This document shows positions 34,136-42,836 of a stretch of 64,000 bases of DNA, in pieces (position 1 is the first letter of the stretch; each line of letters opens with the position of its first letter). Under the pieces are notes generated by a model that saw nothing but the letters and a program-made list of their open reading frames with translations, had not been told where the DNA came from and searched no databases. Made by a program: the position numbers and the translations under genes. The DNA comes from Clostridia bacterium (GTDB lineage Bacteria > Bacillota_A > Clostridia > Christensenellales > Borkfalkiaceae): NCBI GenBank assembly GCA_017462825.1, contig JAFTQI010000017.1, positions 41,679 through 105,678 on the forward strand, read 5' to 3'.

Positions 34136-34167
34136 CATATAAGCGTTCTTCATTCAAACGCTTATAT

Positions 34168-34196
34168 AGTATAAAATTTTTTTGAATATTTGTCAA
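34168..34196 (-). promoter_or_regulatory. Promoter of the tRNA-Arg locus
   Basis: Minus strand: TTGACA (34191-34196), 17-bp spacer, TATACT (34168-34173). It now faces the partial tRNA copy first. A palindrome ATATAAGCGTT/AACGCTTATAT follows the -10 (about 34137-34168). Nothing else was recognised in 33965-34256. Confidence 0.8.
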
Positions 34197-34256
34197 CTGT
34201 TTTTATCTCGTTTTTCAGTTTTTTTAAAAAATAATTCCCATTCTACAATTTTTGCC

Positions 34257-36110
34257 TTAATCCATCAAAAGTGCCGCCGCACCGAGTAGTCCTGCCGAAT
34301 TACCGAGTTTTGCAATTAATATAGGCACTCGCGGACCAAGCTCCCCTGCGAAAATTTCTTTATCAATAATCTCTTGCAAAGGTTTAACAAGCGCGTCGCC
34401 TTGCGCGCATACACCGCCGCCCAAAATCACCGCTTGCGGTCTAAATACGTTCGCCACGTTCGTGATTCCGCACGCCAAATGCGCAATATAGTTATCCACC
34501 ACCGCTTTCGCGTAAGGATCGCTCGTCTTATAATCAAACGCCGTCTTCCCCGAAACCTTGTCCATCGAGCCGATTTCCCACATTTTACTGTCCTTATGCG
34601 CTTCCATTGCACGTTTCGTATCACGAATCAACGCCGTTGCGGACGCGTATGCTTCCAAGCAACCCTTTCTGCCACAGGTACAAGCCTCCCCGCCGCAATC
34701 GATAACCATATGCCCAAGCTCCGCGCCTGCCGACTTATTCCCTTCGACCAGCTTTCCGTCCACAACAATACCGCCGCCCACGCCCGTACCGAGCGTCAAA
34801 AGCACTGCGTCGTCGTAGTCTTTCGCCGCGCCGAACTTGACTTCCCCCAACGCCGCCACGTTCGCGTCGTTGGCAATCTTAACGTTCAAGCCCGTCATAC
34901 TTGAAACACTTTCACCGATACGGAAATCCTTCCACTTTAAATTATTCGAGTAGATTACGTTGCCCGCTTTGCTGTCAATCATACCGGGCACGCCCATACC
35001 AATCCCTTCCACGTCATCCGCTCCAAGACCGACATTATCCAGCAACGATTTCACAAGGTTTGCGATGTTCGTCGCAACCCCCTCCGCCCCCTTTTCGCTT
35101 TCGGTGGGCGTTTTGTCTTGATAAATAATTTGTCCGAGATCGTCCACAATGCCGCCTTTAATGAACGTACCGCCTAAATCGATCCCGACGTAATATTTTC
35201 TAACTTCCGCAACGATCAAATGCATATTCCCCGACAATGCAACTTCGCCATACCCTGCAGGAATAAACCAACTATCCCCAAGCGACACTTTTCTGCCCGC
35301 AATTTCACCCGCGCCTTCCACACACATTGCGCATTTAAACGAGCCTTTATCGGCGTAAATAGACTTACTACCGTCCACTTTCACCAAAGTCGTGGTAAAG
35401 TAGCGGCTCAGTCCTAAGAGCATACCCATGTCCGTGTTCACCGCCAAAGGCGCGTATTCGTATTTCGAAAGATTCGTCACCTTCAGCGCCTTTTCTACGT
35501 GCAATTCACGTTCGTTGCCGTTCTTGTCCTTTCTGCCGTAGTCATATACACGATAAGTCAAATTGCTGTTTTGTTGGATTTCGCAAATCAAACAGCCTTG
35601 CCCGATTGCATGGATCGTACCCGACGGAATGAAATAGCACTCCCCCGCCTTGACTTGAAAGAAATTTAAAAGCTCAGTGAGCGTATGGTCGGCAATCGCC
35701 TTTTCGTATTCCGCTTGCGTGACGTCTTTTTTGAAACCAAGATAAATCCCAGCCCCTTCGTCCGCTTCGACAATATACCACATTTCCGTCTTACCGAAGC
35801 TGTTTTCATGCTTCAACGCATAAGAATCGGACGGATGCACCTGCATGGAAAGATCTTGCTTCGCGTCGATAAGCTTTGCAAGCACGGGAAAAAACGGGAA
35901 GTCTTTACAGTTCTTCCCAAGTTCCGCCGCCGTCGCCGTTTCTTGCAAGGTTTTTCCGTTCTCTAAACGAGTCGGACCGTCTTTATGAAAGGAAAGTTCC
36001 CAACTTTCCGCCACAATTTCCTTATCCGTCTTTTTGCCGTATTTATCGCGCAGTTTTACGCCGCCCCAAATATTGTCTTTGCACTCAGGGTAAAGTTTTA
36101 CGATTTCCAT
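34257..36110 (-). CDS. Fusion of mannose-6-phosphate isomerase (class I) and ROK-family glucokinase
   Basis: 617 residues. Residues 1-305: ManA-type cupin isomerase, with ESWELSFHKDGP, LAKLIDAKQDLSMQVHPSD (metal His/Glu region), GKTEMWYIVEADEGA, ECYFIPSGTIHAIGQGCLICEIQQNSNLTYRVYDYGR broken as usual; it interconverts mannose-6-P and fructose-6-P. Residues about 308-617: ROK sugar kinase, with YYVGIDLGGTFIKGGIV (phosphate loop), ANDANVAALGE, LGTGVGGGIVV, the ROK zinc site GHMVIDCGG...CTCGRKGCLEAYAS and a catalytic Asp in NDAN. Probably glucose or mannose is phosphorylated and isomerised by one chain. The junction HLIVAEVRKYYVGIDLGG has almost no linker. Follows a membrane protein and PP2C gene in one direction. 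Confidence 0.93.
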   Translation of the reverse strand: MEIVKLYPECKDNIWGGVKLRDKYGKKTDKEIVAESWELSFHKDGPTRLENGKTLQETATAAELGKNCKDFPFFPVLAKLIDAKQDLSMQVHPSDSYALKHENSFGKTEMWYIVEADEGAGIYLGFKKDVTQAEYEKAIADHTLTELLNFFQVKAGECYFIPSGTIHAIGQGCLICEIQQNSNLTYRVYDYGRKDKNGNERELHVEKALKVTNLSKYEYAPLAVNTDMGMLLGLSRYFTTTLVKVDGSKSIYADKGSFKCAMCVEGAGEIAGRKVSLGDSWFIPAGYGEVALSGNMHLIVAEVRKYYVGIDLGGTFIKGGIVDDLGQIIYQDKTPTESEKGAEGVATNIANLVKSLLDNVGLGADDVEGIGMGVPGMIDSKAGNVIYSNNLKWKDFRIGESVSSMTGLNVKIANDANVAALGEVKFGAAKDYDDAVLLTLGTGVGGGIVVDGKLVEGNKSAGAELGHMVIDCGGEACTCGRKGCLEAYASATALIRDTKRAMEAHKDSKMWEIGSMDKVSGKTAFDYKTSDPYAKAVVDNYIAHLACGITNVANVFRPQAVILGGGVCAQGDALVKPLQEIIDKEIFAGELGPRVPILIAKLGNSAGLLGAAALLMD

Positions 36111-36131
36111 ATACTCTATCTCCTTTCATTA

Positions 36132-37160
36132 TCATTTCTTGTTTTGGTTCGCGTTCACACCATTTCCGTACTCGTAAATATAATCTTCGCGGTTGTAACC
36201 GTCCGTAGATTGGGGAACCTGTAGTTCTTTCTTTTCTGCCGTCGCAATTTTCTTCTTTTCGCGACACGCGTAAATCACCATCAACGTGCCGAGTATGATA
36301 CCCACCAAACCCACGAGCGAGCTTAAAAGCAACGTAAACGGACGGGGATTAAAAGTGGGGGGGAAACTCGCCATAATAGACGCTTGCAAGGTTAAAACGG
36401 AGACAAACGCCGTTGCCAAATTTGTATATCGTACTGATCGCGCCACCAAATCTTCATAACGCTGCGCCTTAATGAAATGGATCATCGCCACGGCAATACG
36501 GTAAACGGCTACGATTGCGAACAAATAAATCGCCCAACGCGGTACGCGCATACCCCCGCCGACGGTCACGCAAACAAACACGAATACGGACAAAACGACC
36601 GTCAAAACCAAAAGCATAATCCCGCTAAACAGGTAATTATTCAGTTTTCCTTTCTTCAAACGTACTGGGTCGAACTTATACCGCTTACTGTCCCAGCCGT
36701 TCTTTATGAGTACGACGGTACGCGTGCCGAACAGCACAATCGAATGTAACGCAAGCGCCGCATACCACGACGAGTCCATCTTTCTCGCCATCGAAATCAG
36801 GAAAATCGCATACCAAATATTGCAAGCGATGGTAAAAATCGCAAAAATAATCGTTCGAAACGACGGATTTAAATGCATTTTTCGCATAAACTCAAACTTA
36901 TCCGTCTTTTCATGGAAACGCGCTTTCATGCGGTTGAACGAGTTAATTGCGACGTACATCGTATAAATGAACAGCAACGCGCAAATCGTATAAGTGATTA
37001 CGGCGAACACGCCGTGCCCGTAGCCGATAATGATTGTCGCAATCGCGAGCGGGCAAACGACCAACGTAGACGCATATAGCAAAACTACGACCCAAGAGGA
37101 CGGGTTCTTAAATTTTTCAAAAAATCTATCCACCCAAGCGGGACGTTTCTTCGTCGACAT
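36132..37160 (-). CDS. Unknown polytopic membrane protein
   Basis: About 342 residues. Six or more transmembrane segments in pairs (about 25-70, 95-145, 185-225, 265-310), a conserved-looking cytoplasmic loop with GWDSKRYKFDPVRLKKGKL, and a polar C-terminal tail (STDGYNREDYIYEYGNG). Start at ATG 37160 (MSTKKRPAW) because AAGGAG lies five bases upstream. I do not recognise the family. It lies between the PP2C phosphatase and the ManA-ROK fusion, within a minus-strand run dagK-PP2C-this-manA with short gaps; any functional link is not evident. Confidence 0.65.
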   Translation of the reverse strand: MSTKKRPAWVDRFFEKFKNPSSWVVVLLYASTLVVCPLAIATIIIGYGHGVFAVITYTICALLFIYTMYVAINSFNRMKARFHEKTDKFEFMRKMHLNPSFRTIIFAIFTIACNIWYAIFLISMARKMDSSWYAALALHSIVLFGTRTVVLIKNGWDSKRYKFDPVRLKKGKLNNYLFSGIMLLVLTVVLSVFVFVCVTVGGGMRVPRWAIYLFAIVAVYRIAVAMIHFIKAQRYEDLVARSVRYTNLATAFVSVLTLQASIMASFPPTFNPRPFTLLLSSLVGLVGIILGTLMVIYACREKKKIATAEKKELQVPQSTDGYNREDYIYEYGNGVNANQNKK

Positions 37161-37217
37161 AGGTCTCCTTCTACCGTACACGGTATCTTTCGTAAGTATT
37201 GACAACTCCTAAATTTC

Positions 37218-38303
37218 TTATAAATCAAACGCGATAGCGGTGATATCGTCCGTGAACTTTCCACTGCTAAACACGTTCAACGCCGCCTTTAATTTCCCGA
37301 TATAGTCTTCCGCGTTATGCGATTGCATCAGGACGTTTTCCGCGCGCTCGATTCCAAAAAGCTCGCCCTTTGCGTTCATACATTCAGTCACGCCGTCCGT
37401 AAGCAATACGAGCAAATCCCCGCGTTCAAAGGGCAATTCCTTTTCCTTGTATGCGAAGTCAGACATCCAATTCGAAATGGGCGGTGCAGGCGCTTCTACT
37501 TCATGAATCCCATAGCGGTTTTTCAAAAGAATGGGCGCGTTATGCCCAGCCATTGCATAGCGCAGTAGTCCGCTGGTTTTGTCGATTCGCACCGCCGCAA
37601 CGGTGATATACGAACGCTCGTCTTGATTGAGCTCATTGAATTTCACGTTCAAGTTTGAAAGCGCAAGCCCTAAGTTCGGCTGTTTTCGATCGAACCCCGC
37701 TTTCACGAACGCCGAAAGCATACCCGCGGGAATCCCTTTCCCCGATACGTCGGCGAGTACGCCGTATGCTTGTCCGTCCAATTCGTAAACGTCGGGCAAA
37801 TCGCCCCCCACTGCAAAACACGGGATAAACATATACGAATAATTCACGCCCGCCATACTCTTTCCCGCGGGCAACAGCCGACGTTGCATTTGTCCAGCCG
37901 AGAGCATTTCACGCTCGATTTCCGTATGGTAAGTACCTTCCGTCAAGCCCATAAAAAGCTTACCCCTATCATCAAGCGGCATAATGCGGATACGCATGGA
38001 AATCTTATCCGTTTGCCCGCTCCGCTGAATCGTGGAATGTACCGTTTCCGTCTTTTCCGTACGCTCCGAGATTGCCGCGCGCATTACACGCAAAAACGCG
38101 CAATATTCACACGACTCCCCTTCTCCACATTTTCCTTTTTCACCGCAGCCGAGCGCTTGCGCGAGACTGCCACCCACGCGCGCGGTATCCGAGAACGCGC
38201 GACGAAACGCCGCGTTGACGTATTGCACACGCAGCTTCTCGTCAAATACGAAAACCCCTTGCGAGAGTTTGTCGAGTATTTTTTTGTACGTTCCGTTTCG
38301 CAT
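37218..38303 (-). CDS. PAS-domain PP2C (SpoIIE/RsbU-type) protein phosphatase
   Basis: 361 residues. N-terminal PAS-like sensor (residues 5-110, ILDKLSQGVFVFDEKLRVQYVN), with a Cys-rich insertion (CGEKGKCGEGESCEYC) that might bind metal or a cluster. From about 130: SpoIIE-type phosphatase with SAGQMQRRLLP, AVGGDLPDVYEL (metal Asp; usual G-G-D-Y-Y-D), GVLADVSGKGIPAGMLSAF, AMAGHNAPIL and LVLLTDGVTECMN, FTDDITAIAF. Such enzymes dephosphorylate anti-anti-sigma factors in stress or sporulation switches. No partner STAS or kinase gene is adjacent, so the target is unknown. Cytosolic; no membrane segment. Confidence 0.9.
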   Translation of the reverse strand: MRNGTYKKILDKLSQGVFVFDEKLRVQYVNAAFRRAFSDTARVGGSLAQALGCGEKGKCGEGESCEYCAFLRVMRAAISERTEKTETVHSTIQRSGQTDKISMRIRIMPLDDRGKLFMGLTEGTYHTEIEREMLSAGQMQRRLLPAGKSMAGVNYSYMFIPCFAVGGDLPDVYELDGQAYGVLADVSGKGIPAGMLSAFVKAGFDRKQPNLGLALSNLNVKFNELNQDERSYITVAAVRIDKTSGLLRYAMAGHNAPILLKNRYGIHEVEAPAPPISNWMSDFAYKEKELPFERGDLLVLLTDGVTECMNAKGELFGIERAENVLMQSHNAEDYIGKLKAALNVFSSGKFTDDITAIAFDL

Positions 38304-38348
38304 TTTTCGGTTATATCCTCTCTAGAGCAAGCCCCGCGCATTTCAACG

Positions 38349-38365
38349 CGTCCCTGCCTACTCCG
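38349..38365. repeat. Diverged copy of dispersed GC-rich motif
   Basis: CGTCCCTGCCTACTCCG between dagK stop and the PP2C start, same orientation as the others. Confidence 0.45.
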
Positions 38366-38372
38366 TTTTTTA

Positions 38373-39236
38373 TTATCGGTAAAATTTTAAGCCAGCCTTG
38401 ACTTCCGCTTCAAAGATTACGTCTTTATAGATCTCCCCGTCTAGCTGTAACGAGCAATGTTTTTCGGGCAGAACCGTTACCTTGTCGCAAAGAAAATGAG
38501 TCGTTGCGGGGTAAGAAAGAATCTTTCCTTTTATCAGCTGCAACAACGCTTTTATCAGCTTCCACTTCCCGCCGATACACTCGACGATGACCACGCTGAT
38601 TTTCCCATCGTCCGCTCTTGCCGTTGGACAAATTTTCATACCGCCGCCAAACTGCGAGCCGTTGCAAGCCGCCGCAATCAACGCGTCGTGTTCTTCCACG
38701 TTTCCGTCCCTTTCCACGCGGATTTTATATCCCTTGAACTTAAACAAGCTTACGAGCAAGCTTCTAAGGTATTTCATTTTTCCGCGCGACTTGCCGCGCA
38801 AGCAACGCTCCAAGACGTCCACGTCCATACCCAGCCCCGCGACGTTTATACTCCGCCGCTGCCCGATTTGCAAATAATCCACTTCCGTAGCTTGTCCGTA
38901 AGCCATTGTAAGCGCCGCCTTTTCCGCGTCCAAGGGAATCCCCAGTGCCTCGGCGAAATCGTTCCCCGTGCCCGACGGAATCAACCCCAAACTGCATACG
39001 GACGGATCGACTAACCCGTTGAGCGCTTCGTGGAGCGTACCGTCGCCGCCTACCACGACAAATTCTCTTTCGCCTTGCTCGCTTAACTTGCGCGTAATTC
39101 TCTCTCCGTCGCCAACAGCCGCGGTCTTATGGATTTCATAAGCAATACCGCGTTCCGAAAACACCCGCTCTACTATCTGTAAATTTTTCGTCGCTTTCTT
39201 ATTCCCTGCGACGGGATTGATCACGATATGCAGCAT
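38373..39236 (-). CDS. Diacylglycerol/lipid kinase, DagK/YegS family
   Basis: About 287 residues from the ATG giving MLHIVINPVAGNKKATKN, preceded by AAGGA at six bases. The kinase core is clear: VINPVAGNKKA, VVVGGDGTLHEALNGL (catalytic G-G-D-G), LGLIPSGTGNDFAEALGIP and the C-terminal LQLDGEIYKDVIFE block. It phosphorylates diacylglycerol or a related lipid at the membrane using ATP, recycling lipid from teichoic acid or membrane-derived oligosaccharide synthesis. First gene after a divergent promoter pair and followed by the PP2C gene. Confidence 0.92.
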   Translation of the reverse strand: MLHIVINPVAGNKKATKNLQIVERVFSERGIAYEIHKTAAVGDGERITRKLSEQGEREFVVVGGDGTLHEALNGLVDPSVCSLGLIPSGTGNDFAEALGIPLDAEKAALTMAYGQATEVDYLQIGQRRSINVAGLGMDVDVLERCLRGKSRGKMKYLRSLLVSLFKFKGYKIRVERDGNVEEHDALIAAACNGSQFGGGMKICPTARADDGKISVVIVECIGGKWKLIKALLQLIKGKILSYPATTHFLCDKVTVLPEKHCSLQLDGEIYKDVIFEAEVKAGLKFYR

Positions 39237-39292
39237 ACTTATCCTTCGTAACAACTCTTTTGTGGCGGGAAATAAAATTTTTCCACAAATAT

Positions 39293-39344
39293 ATTATATA
39301 ACACTTTTCTAAGAATTGCAATTTATTTTTGAATTTGTTATACT
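39293..39344. promoter_or_regulatory. Back-to-back promoters sharing one palindromic -35 box
   Basis: The palindrome TTGCAA (39316-39321) has TATACT 17 bp to the right (plus strand, for cca) and TATAAT 17 bp to the left (minus strand, 39293-39298, for dagK). The cca leader then has a hairpin AAATAGAAAAA/TTTTTCTATTT (about 39347-39370). Confidence 0.75.
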
Positions 39345-39378
39345 GTAAATAGAAAAAATTTTTCTATTTAGGTCGAAA

Positions 39379-40725
39379 ATGCGCGAAATTATCCCTCAAC
39401 AACTGAAAAAATTGGCAAATTTTTGTTCCAACCCCCTTTACGCGGTCGGGGGCAGCGTGCGGGATTTCCTTTGCGGAAAGCGCGCCGCCCGCTTTGACTG
39501 GGATATTTGCGCCCCGATTTCCGCGCAAAATTTTTCTGAAATTGCAATCGAACAAGGCTTTACCGTACAAGCGGTTTATAAAAACACGGGCACGGTCAAG
39601 CTTACAGATCTCGACGGCGTGGACTACGAATACACCTGTTTTCGTTCGGATAAATACGTACGAGGCACCCATGTACCCGTTGAAATTCATTTCACCGACG
39701 ACATTGCGCTAGACGCGCGCCGCCGCGATTTTACGGCAAACGCGATTTATTACGACTTAAAAGCGGACGAATACGTCGATCCGCTCGGCGGTATTGCCGA
39801 CGTAAAAGAAAATCGTTTACGTACGGTCACAGATGCGAAAAAAGTATTCGGAGAGGACGGCTTGCGCTTAATGCGGCTCGCCCGCCAAGCCGCGCAGCTT
39901 AACTTCTATCCCGATGAAGAATGTTTACAAGGCGCGAAAGCGAACGCTGCGCTTATCAAGGACATTTCTCCCGAACGAATTCTCACCGAACTTCTCGCCA
40001 CGATATACGCCGATGAAAAATACGGGCATACGGACGGACCGTATTTGGGGTTAACCCTATTGCAAAAAACGGGCGTTTTACATTATATTTTGCCCGAACT
40101 CGCCTTGGGTGAAAATATGGAGCAGCGCGCTGATTTCCACAAATACGACGTTTTAGAGCATTCCTTCCGCGCCGTCCGCTATGCGGATAAACGGATTCGC
40201 CTCGCTGCCCTTTTGCACGACGTTGGCAAACCTTTTTGCAAACTCCGCGACGGAAACTCCTACGCCCACGCCGACGAGGGTGCGCGTATCGCTACGGAAA
40301 TTCTCACCCGCTTAAAAGCACCGAAAAAGACAGTCGAACAAGTACGCGAACTGACTTTGTGGCATATGTACGACTTTGACTGCAAAACGAAAGAGCCGAA
40401 ACTTCGTCGTTTCTTTATCGAGCATTACGAAATTCTTGAGGATTTATTGCTGATAAAACAAGCGGACTATTCCGCTTGCGCCGACGATTTACAAGAAGCC
40501 CCTACCTGCCTTAAATGGCGGACAATTTTAGAAACTATGCGCAAACAAAACGCCCCTTTCACTTTGAGAGCATTGGCTATCAACGGCAACGATTTATTAA
40601 ATCTCGGCATTCCCGCGCCCAAGCTGGCGGGCATCTTGCACGAACTGCTCTTACATGCCGCCGTCAATCCCAAAGACAACGAAAAATCCCGTTTGTTACA
40701 CCTTGCACGCGCGTTATATCTATAA
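39379..40725 (+). CDS. cca: CCA tRNA nucleotidyltransferase
   Basis: 448 residues. Adds CCA to tRNA 3' ends without a template. N-terminal nucleotidyltransferase: YAVGGSVRDFLCGKRAARFDWDI (G-G-x-V-R-D and D-x-D), ARRRDFTANAIYYD (the B motif), EDGLRLMRLARQAAQLNF. C-terminal half has an HD domain (LAALLHDVGKPF, residues about 275-286) with later His residues, typical of the longer bacterial forms. A dispersed motif copy is not present. Divergent from dagK; own terminator. Confidence 0.93.
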   Translation: MREIIPQQLKKLANFCSNPLYAVGGSVRDFLCGKRAARFDWDICAPISAQNFSEIAIEQGFTVQAVYKNTGTVKLTDLDGVDYEYTCFRSDKYVRGTHVPVEIHFTDDIALDARRRDFTANAIYYDLKADEYVDPLGGIADVKENRLRTVTDAKKVFGEDGLRLMRLARQAAQLNFYPDEECLQGAKANAALIKDISPERILTELLATIYADEKYGHTDGPYLGLTLLQKTGVLHYILPELALGENMEQRADFHKYDVLEHSFRAVRYADKRIRLAALLHDVGKPFCKLRDGNSYAHADEGARIATEILTRLKAPKKTVEQVRELTLWHMYDFDCKTKEPKLRRFFIEHYEILEDLLLIKQADYSACADDLQEAPTCLKWRTILETMRKQNAPFTLRALAINGNDLLNLGIPAPKLAGILHELLLHAAVNPKDNEKSRLLHLARALYL

Positions 40726-40751
40726 AAAGCACGCTACCGTGTACGCGATGA

Positions 40752-40786
40752 AACGAAAAACCGCCTTTATAAGGCGGTTTTTCGTT
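40752..40786. terminator. Convergent terminator after cca
   Basis: AACGAAAAACCGCCTT, TAT loop, AAGGCGGTTTTTCGTT: perfect 16-bp stem with internal A/T runs so it works both ways. Confidence 0.87.
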
Positions 40787-40919
40787 ATAATTTTTGCACG
40801 GTGATACCGTCTTCTATCGACGTTTCGTAAAAGTTCCTGTCGATTATGTGCGCGCCAAGACAATCCGTTTCCGCACTGAAATTTTCTTTAAACCCTTGTC
40901 TTGCTTCCGTCCTGTTCAT
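40785..40919 (-). CDS. Possible 44-residue small protein overlapping the lgt 3' end
   Basis: ATG at 40919, within the last codons of lgt and in another frame, then 44 codons to a TAA that directly abuts the terminator. The start has GTGAAAG upstream, a weak ribosome binding site. The peptide begins MNRTEARQGFKENF and ends DGITVQKL, of mixed composition without membrane segment. Support: it fills the whole space from lgt to the terminator. Against: short, unrecognised. Confidence 0.35.
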   Translation of the reverse strand: MNRTEARQGFKENFSAETDCLGAHIIDRNFYETSIEDGITVQKL

Positions 40920-41721
40920 CTTTCACGTGCACCTTGTTTTTCCTGTTTTTCTTCACGTAATACCAAATGATATAATATGCAATTCCGCCAAGTATCAACG
41001 CGACTGCAATCAACTGCGACGGACTCAAAAACGGCACGATTGTTTTTCCGCGGCTATCTCCGCGCGCAAATTCAATCAAGAACCGCCACACGCCGTACCC
41101 AATCATATACACGGGCAAAAGCGGAAATTTCTTCCCCTTGATCGGCTTAAAATACAACCACAAAATCATGCCCGCAATCGCGAAGAGCGCAAGTGCTTCA
41201 AAGAGCTGTACGGGCACAAATTTTCCGTACCCTTCGTCGGGGGTATCCATTTTAATGCCATACCAAGCGTCCGTTTGATTCCCGTGACAGCACCCTGCAA
41301 AAAGGCAACCGATTCTCCCGATACCGTGCGCAAGCGGCAACACCGCCGCCGCTATATCCGCCATTGCGGAAAGCTGCTTTACGGGCTCGTTGGCCTTACA
41401 ATACTTTTTTCCAATGCCAAACCAAATCGCAAGATACCCAGCCGCGCCAAAAAGTAAACCGCCGTAAAAAGTCATACCCGTCGTTTTGGTGATTTTAAAT
41501 ACGCCTGTATCCATAAAGTTATAAAAGGCTTGGAACAAAATTGCGCCAAAAAAACCTATCACAATCGCCCCGAACGCGCCGAAGATAACAAGCTTTTGCA
41601 AACGGACGGAAAAACCGCGTTTTATCCCCATTTTATCCGCCACAAGCAGGGCGACCAAAATCGCGGCGACAATGCAAATTTCATATACGCCCATATCTAA
41701 AAACAACGTTTTATTATACAT
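40888..41721 (-). CDS. lgt: Prolipoprotein diacylglyceryl transferase
   Basis: About 277 residues, seven transmembrane segments. Transfers diacylglyceryl from phosphatidylglycerol to the lipobox Cys; the large lipoprotein in this window would be a substrate. The diagnostic segment HGIGRIGCLFAGCCHG (about 142-157) matches the Lgt signature H-x-x-G-R-x-G-C-F-x-x-G-C-C-x-G, and the earlier MTFYGGLLFG resembles the catalytic H/R-S-Y-G-G region. I use ATG 41721 (MYNKTLFLDMG); the longer frame adds eight residues. A good promoter precedes it (41767-41795). Confidence 0.9.
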   Translation of the reverse strand: MYNKTLFLDMGVYEICIVAAILVALLVADKMGIKRGFSVRLQKLVIFGAFGAIVIGFFGAILFQAFYNFMDTGVFKITKTTGMTFYGGLLFGAAGYLAIWFGIGKKYCKANEPVKQLSAMADIAAAVLPLAHGIGRIGCLFAGCCHGNQTDAWYGIKMDTPDEGYGKFVPVQLFEALALFAIAGMILWLYFKPIKGKKFPLLPVYMIGYGVWRFLIEFARGDSRGKTIVPFLSPSQLIAVALILGGIAYYIIWYYVKKNRKNKVHVKDEQDGSKTRV

Positions 41722-41766
41722 TTCCCGCCCCTTTTCTTTTATCAACGTTTGAGTATTTCTTTACTG

Positions 41767-41795
41767 ATTATACAATACTTTCCCCCGTTTGTCAA
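41767..41795 (-). promoter_or_regulatory. Promoter of lgt
   Basis: Minus strand: TTGACA (41790-41795), 17-bp spacer, TATAAT (41767-41772). Confidence 0.82.
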
Positions 41796-41846
41796 CGCTA
41801 TCTATGAAATTTCCCCTTCTAAAGTACGCCCAAAAGGAGAAAACGA

Positions 41847-41875
41847 TAGACTTTCCCCCGCCGTTATGTTATAAT
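41847..41875 (+). promoter_or_regulatory. Promoter of uppP
   Basis: TAGACT (41847-41852), 17-bp spacer, TATAAT (41870-41875), 40 bp before the uppP start; GGAG ribosome binding site present. Confidence 0.72.
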
Positions 41876-41916
41876 ATCCATAGGTTTTAGCATAAAATGT
41901 ACAAGCAGGAGCGCTT

Positions 41917-42774
41917 ATGGAATTCATCGAAATTTTAAAAATTGTCGTACTCGGGCTTATCGAAGGGATCACCGAATGGTTGCCCGTTTCAAGCACGGGG
42001 CATTTGATTTTATTCAATCGGTTTTGGCCGTTGAAAGACGTTTCCCCGTCTTTTGCCGACATGTTTGAATACGTAGTACAACTTGCGGCAATCCTCGCCG
42101 TCGTCGTACTTTTTTGGAAGAAGCTTTTCCCGCTCGGGAAGGAAAAAACGGACAAAAAGAAAAAACTCGTATGGAAGAAAGACGTGCTTTCCATGTGGCT
42201 AAAAGTCATCGTTGCTTGCGTACCTGCCCTGCTCGCTTTGGTCGTTGACAAGCTTTTCGAGGACTTTTCCTCTACCACGACGACCGTGATTATCGCGGCG
42301 GCTTTGATCTTCTACGGCGTGGTATTTATCCTGATCGAAACCTTCCATAAAAAGGACGCAAAAGTACAAGAAATTTCTCAGCTTTCTTATAAATACGCGT
42401 TCTTTATCGGTTGTTTCCAAGTCCTCGCCTCTATCCCCGGTACGTCCCGCTCGGGCATCACGATTATCGGCGCGCTGCTTCTCGGCGTATCGAGAGTGGC
42501 GGCGGCGGAATTCACTTTCTTCCTTGCAATCCCGACCATGGTCGGCGCAAGCGGCTATAAGCTTTTGAAATTCTTCATGGACGAAGGCAGCATGAGCAGC
42601 GCGGAAATCGGCTATCTTGCCATCGGCTCGATCGTCGCTTTCGCCGTTTCCCTTTTCGCTATCAAGTTCCTTATGGACTTCGTGAAAAAACACGATTTCA
42701 AAATTTTCGGTTGGTATAGAATCGCGCTCGGTTTTGTGGTACTTAGCGCAATCGTAATCCCCTCTATTGTATAA
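41917..42774 (+). CDS. uppP: Undecaprenyl-diphosphate phosphatase
   Basis: 285 residues, about eight membrane segments. Recycles undecaprenyl-PP to the monophosphate carrier for peptidoglycan synthesis; also called BacA. Motif 1 EGITEWLPVSSTGHLIL (residues 17-33) with the catalytic Glu and motif 2 SIPGTSRSGITIIGALLLG (about residue 170) are textbook. Charged cytoplasmic loop (KEKTDKKKKLVWKKD) lies between them. Divergent from lgt and convergent with the ACT-domain gene, with a strong terminator between. Confidence 0.96.
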   Translation: MEFIEILKIVVLGLIEGITEWLPVSSTGHLILFNRFWPLKDVSPSFADMFEYVVQLAAILAVVVLFWKKLFPLGKEKTDKKKKLVWKKDVLSMWLKVIVACVPALLALVVDKLFEDFSSTTTTVIIAAALIFYGVVFILIETFHKKDAKVQEISQLSYKYAFFIGCFQVLASIPGTSRSGITIIGALLLGVSRVAAAEFTFFLAIPTMVGASGYKLLKFFMDEGSMSSAEIGYLAIGSIVAFAVSLFAIKFLMDFVKKHDFKIFGWYRIALGFVVLSAIVIPSIV

Positions 42775-42789
42775 TTCACCAAAAAGAAT

Positions 42790-42828
42790 AACGCCGCGAC
42801 GGCTACTGCCGTCGCGGCGTTTTTTTAT
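42790..42828. terminator. Convergent terminator (uppP / ACT gene)
   Basis: AACGCCGCGACGGC, TACT loop, GCCGTCGCGGCGTT: 14-bp perfect stem followed by TTTTTTATT on plus. Confidence 0.88.
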
Positions 42829-42836
42829 TCCGTTAT

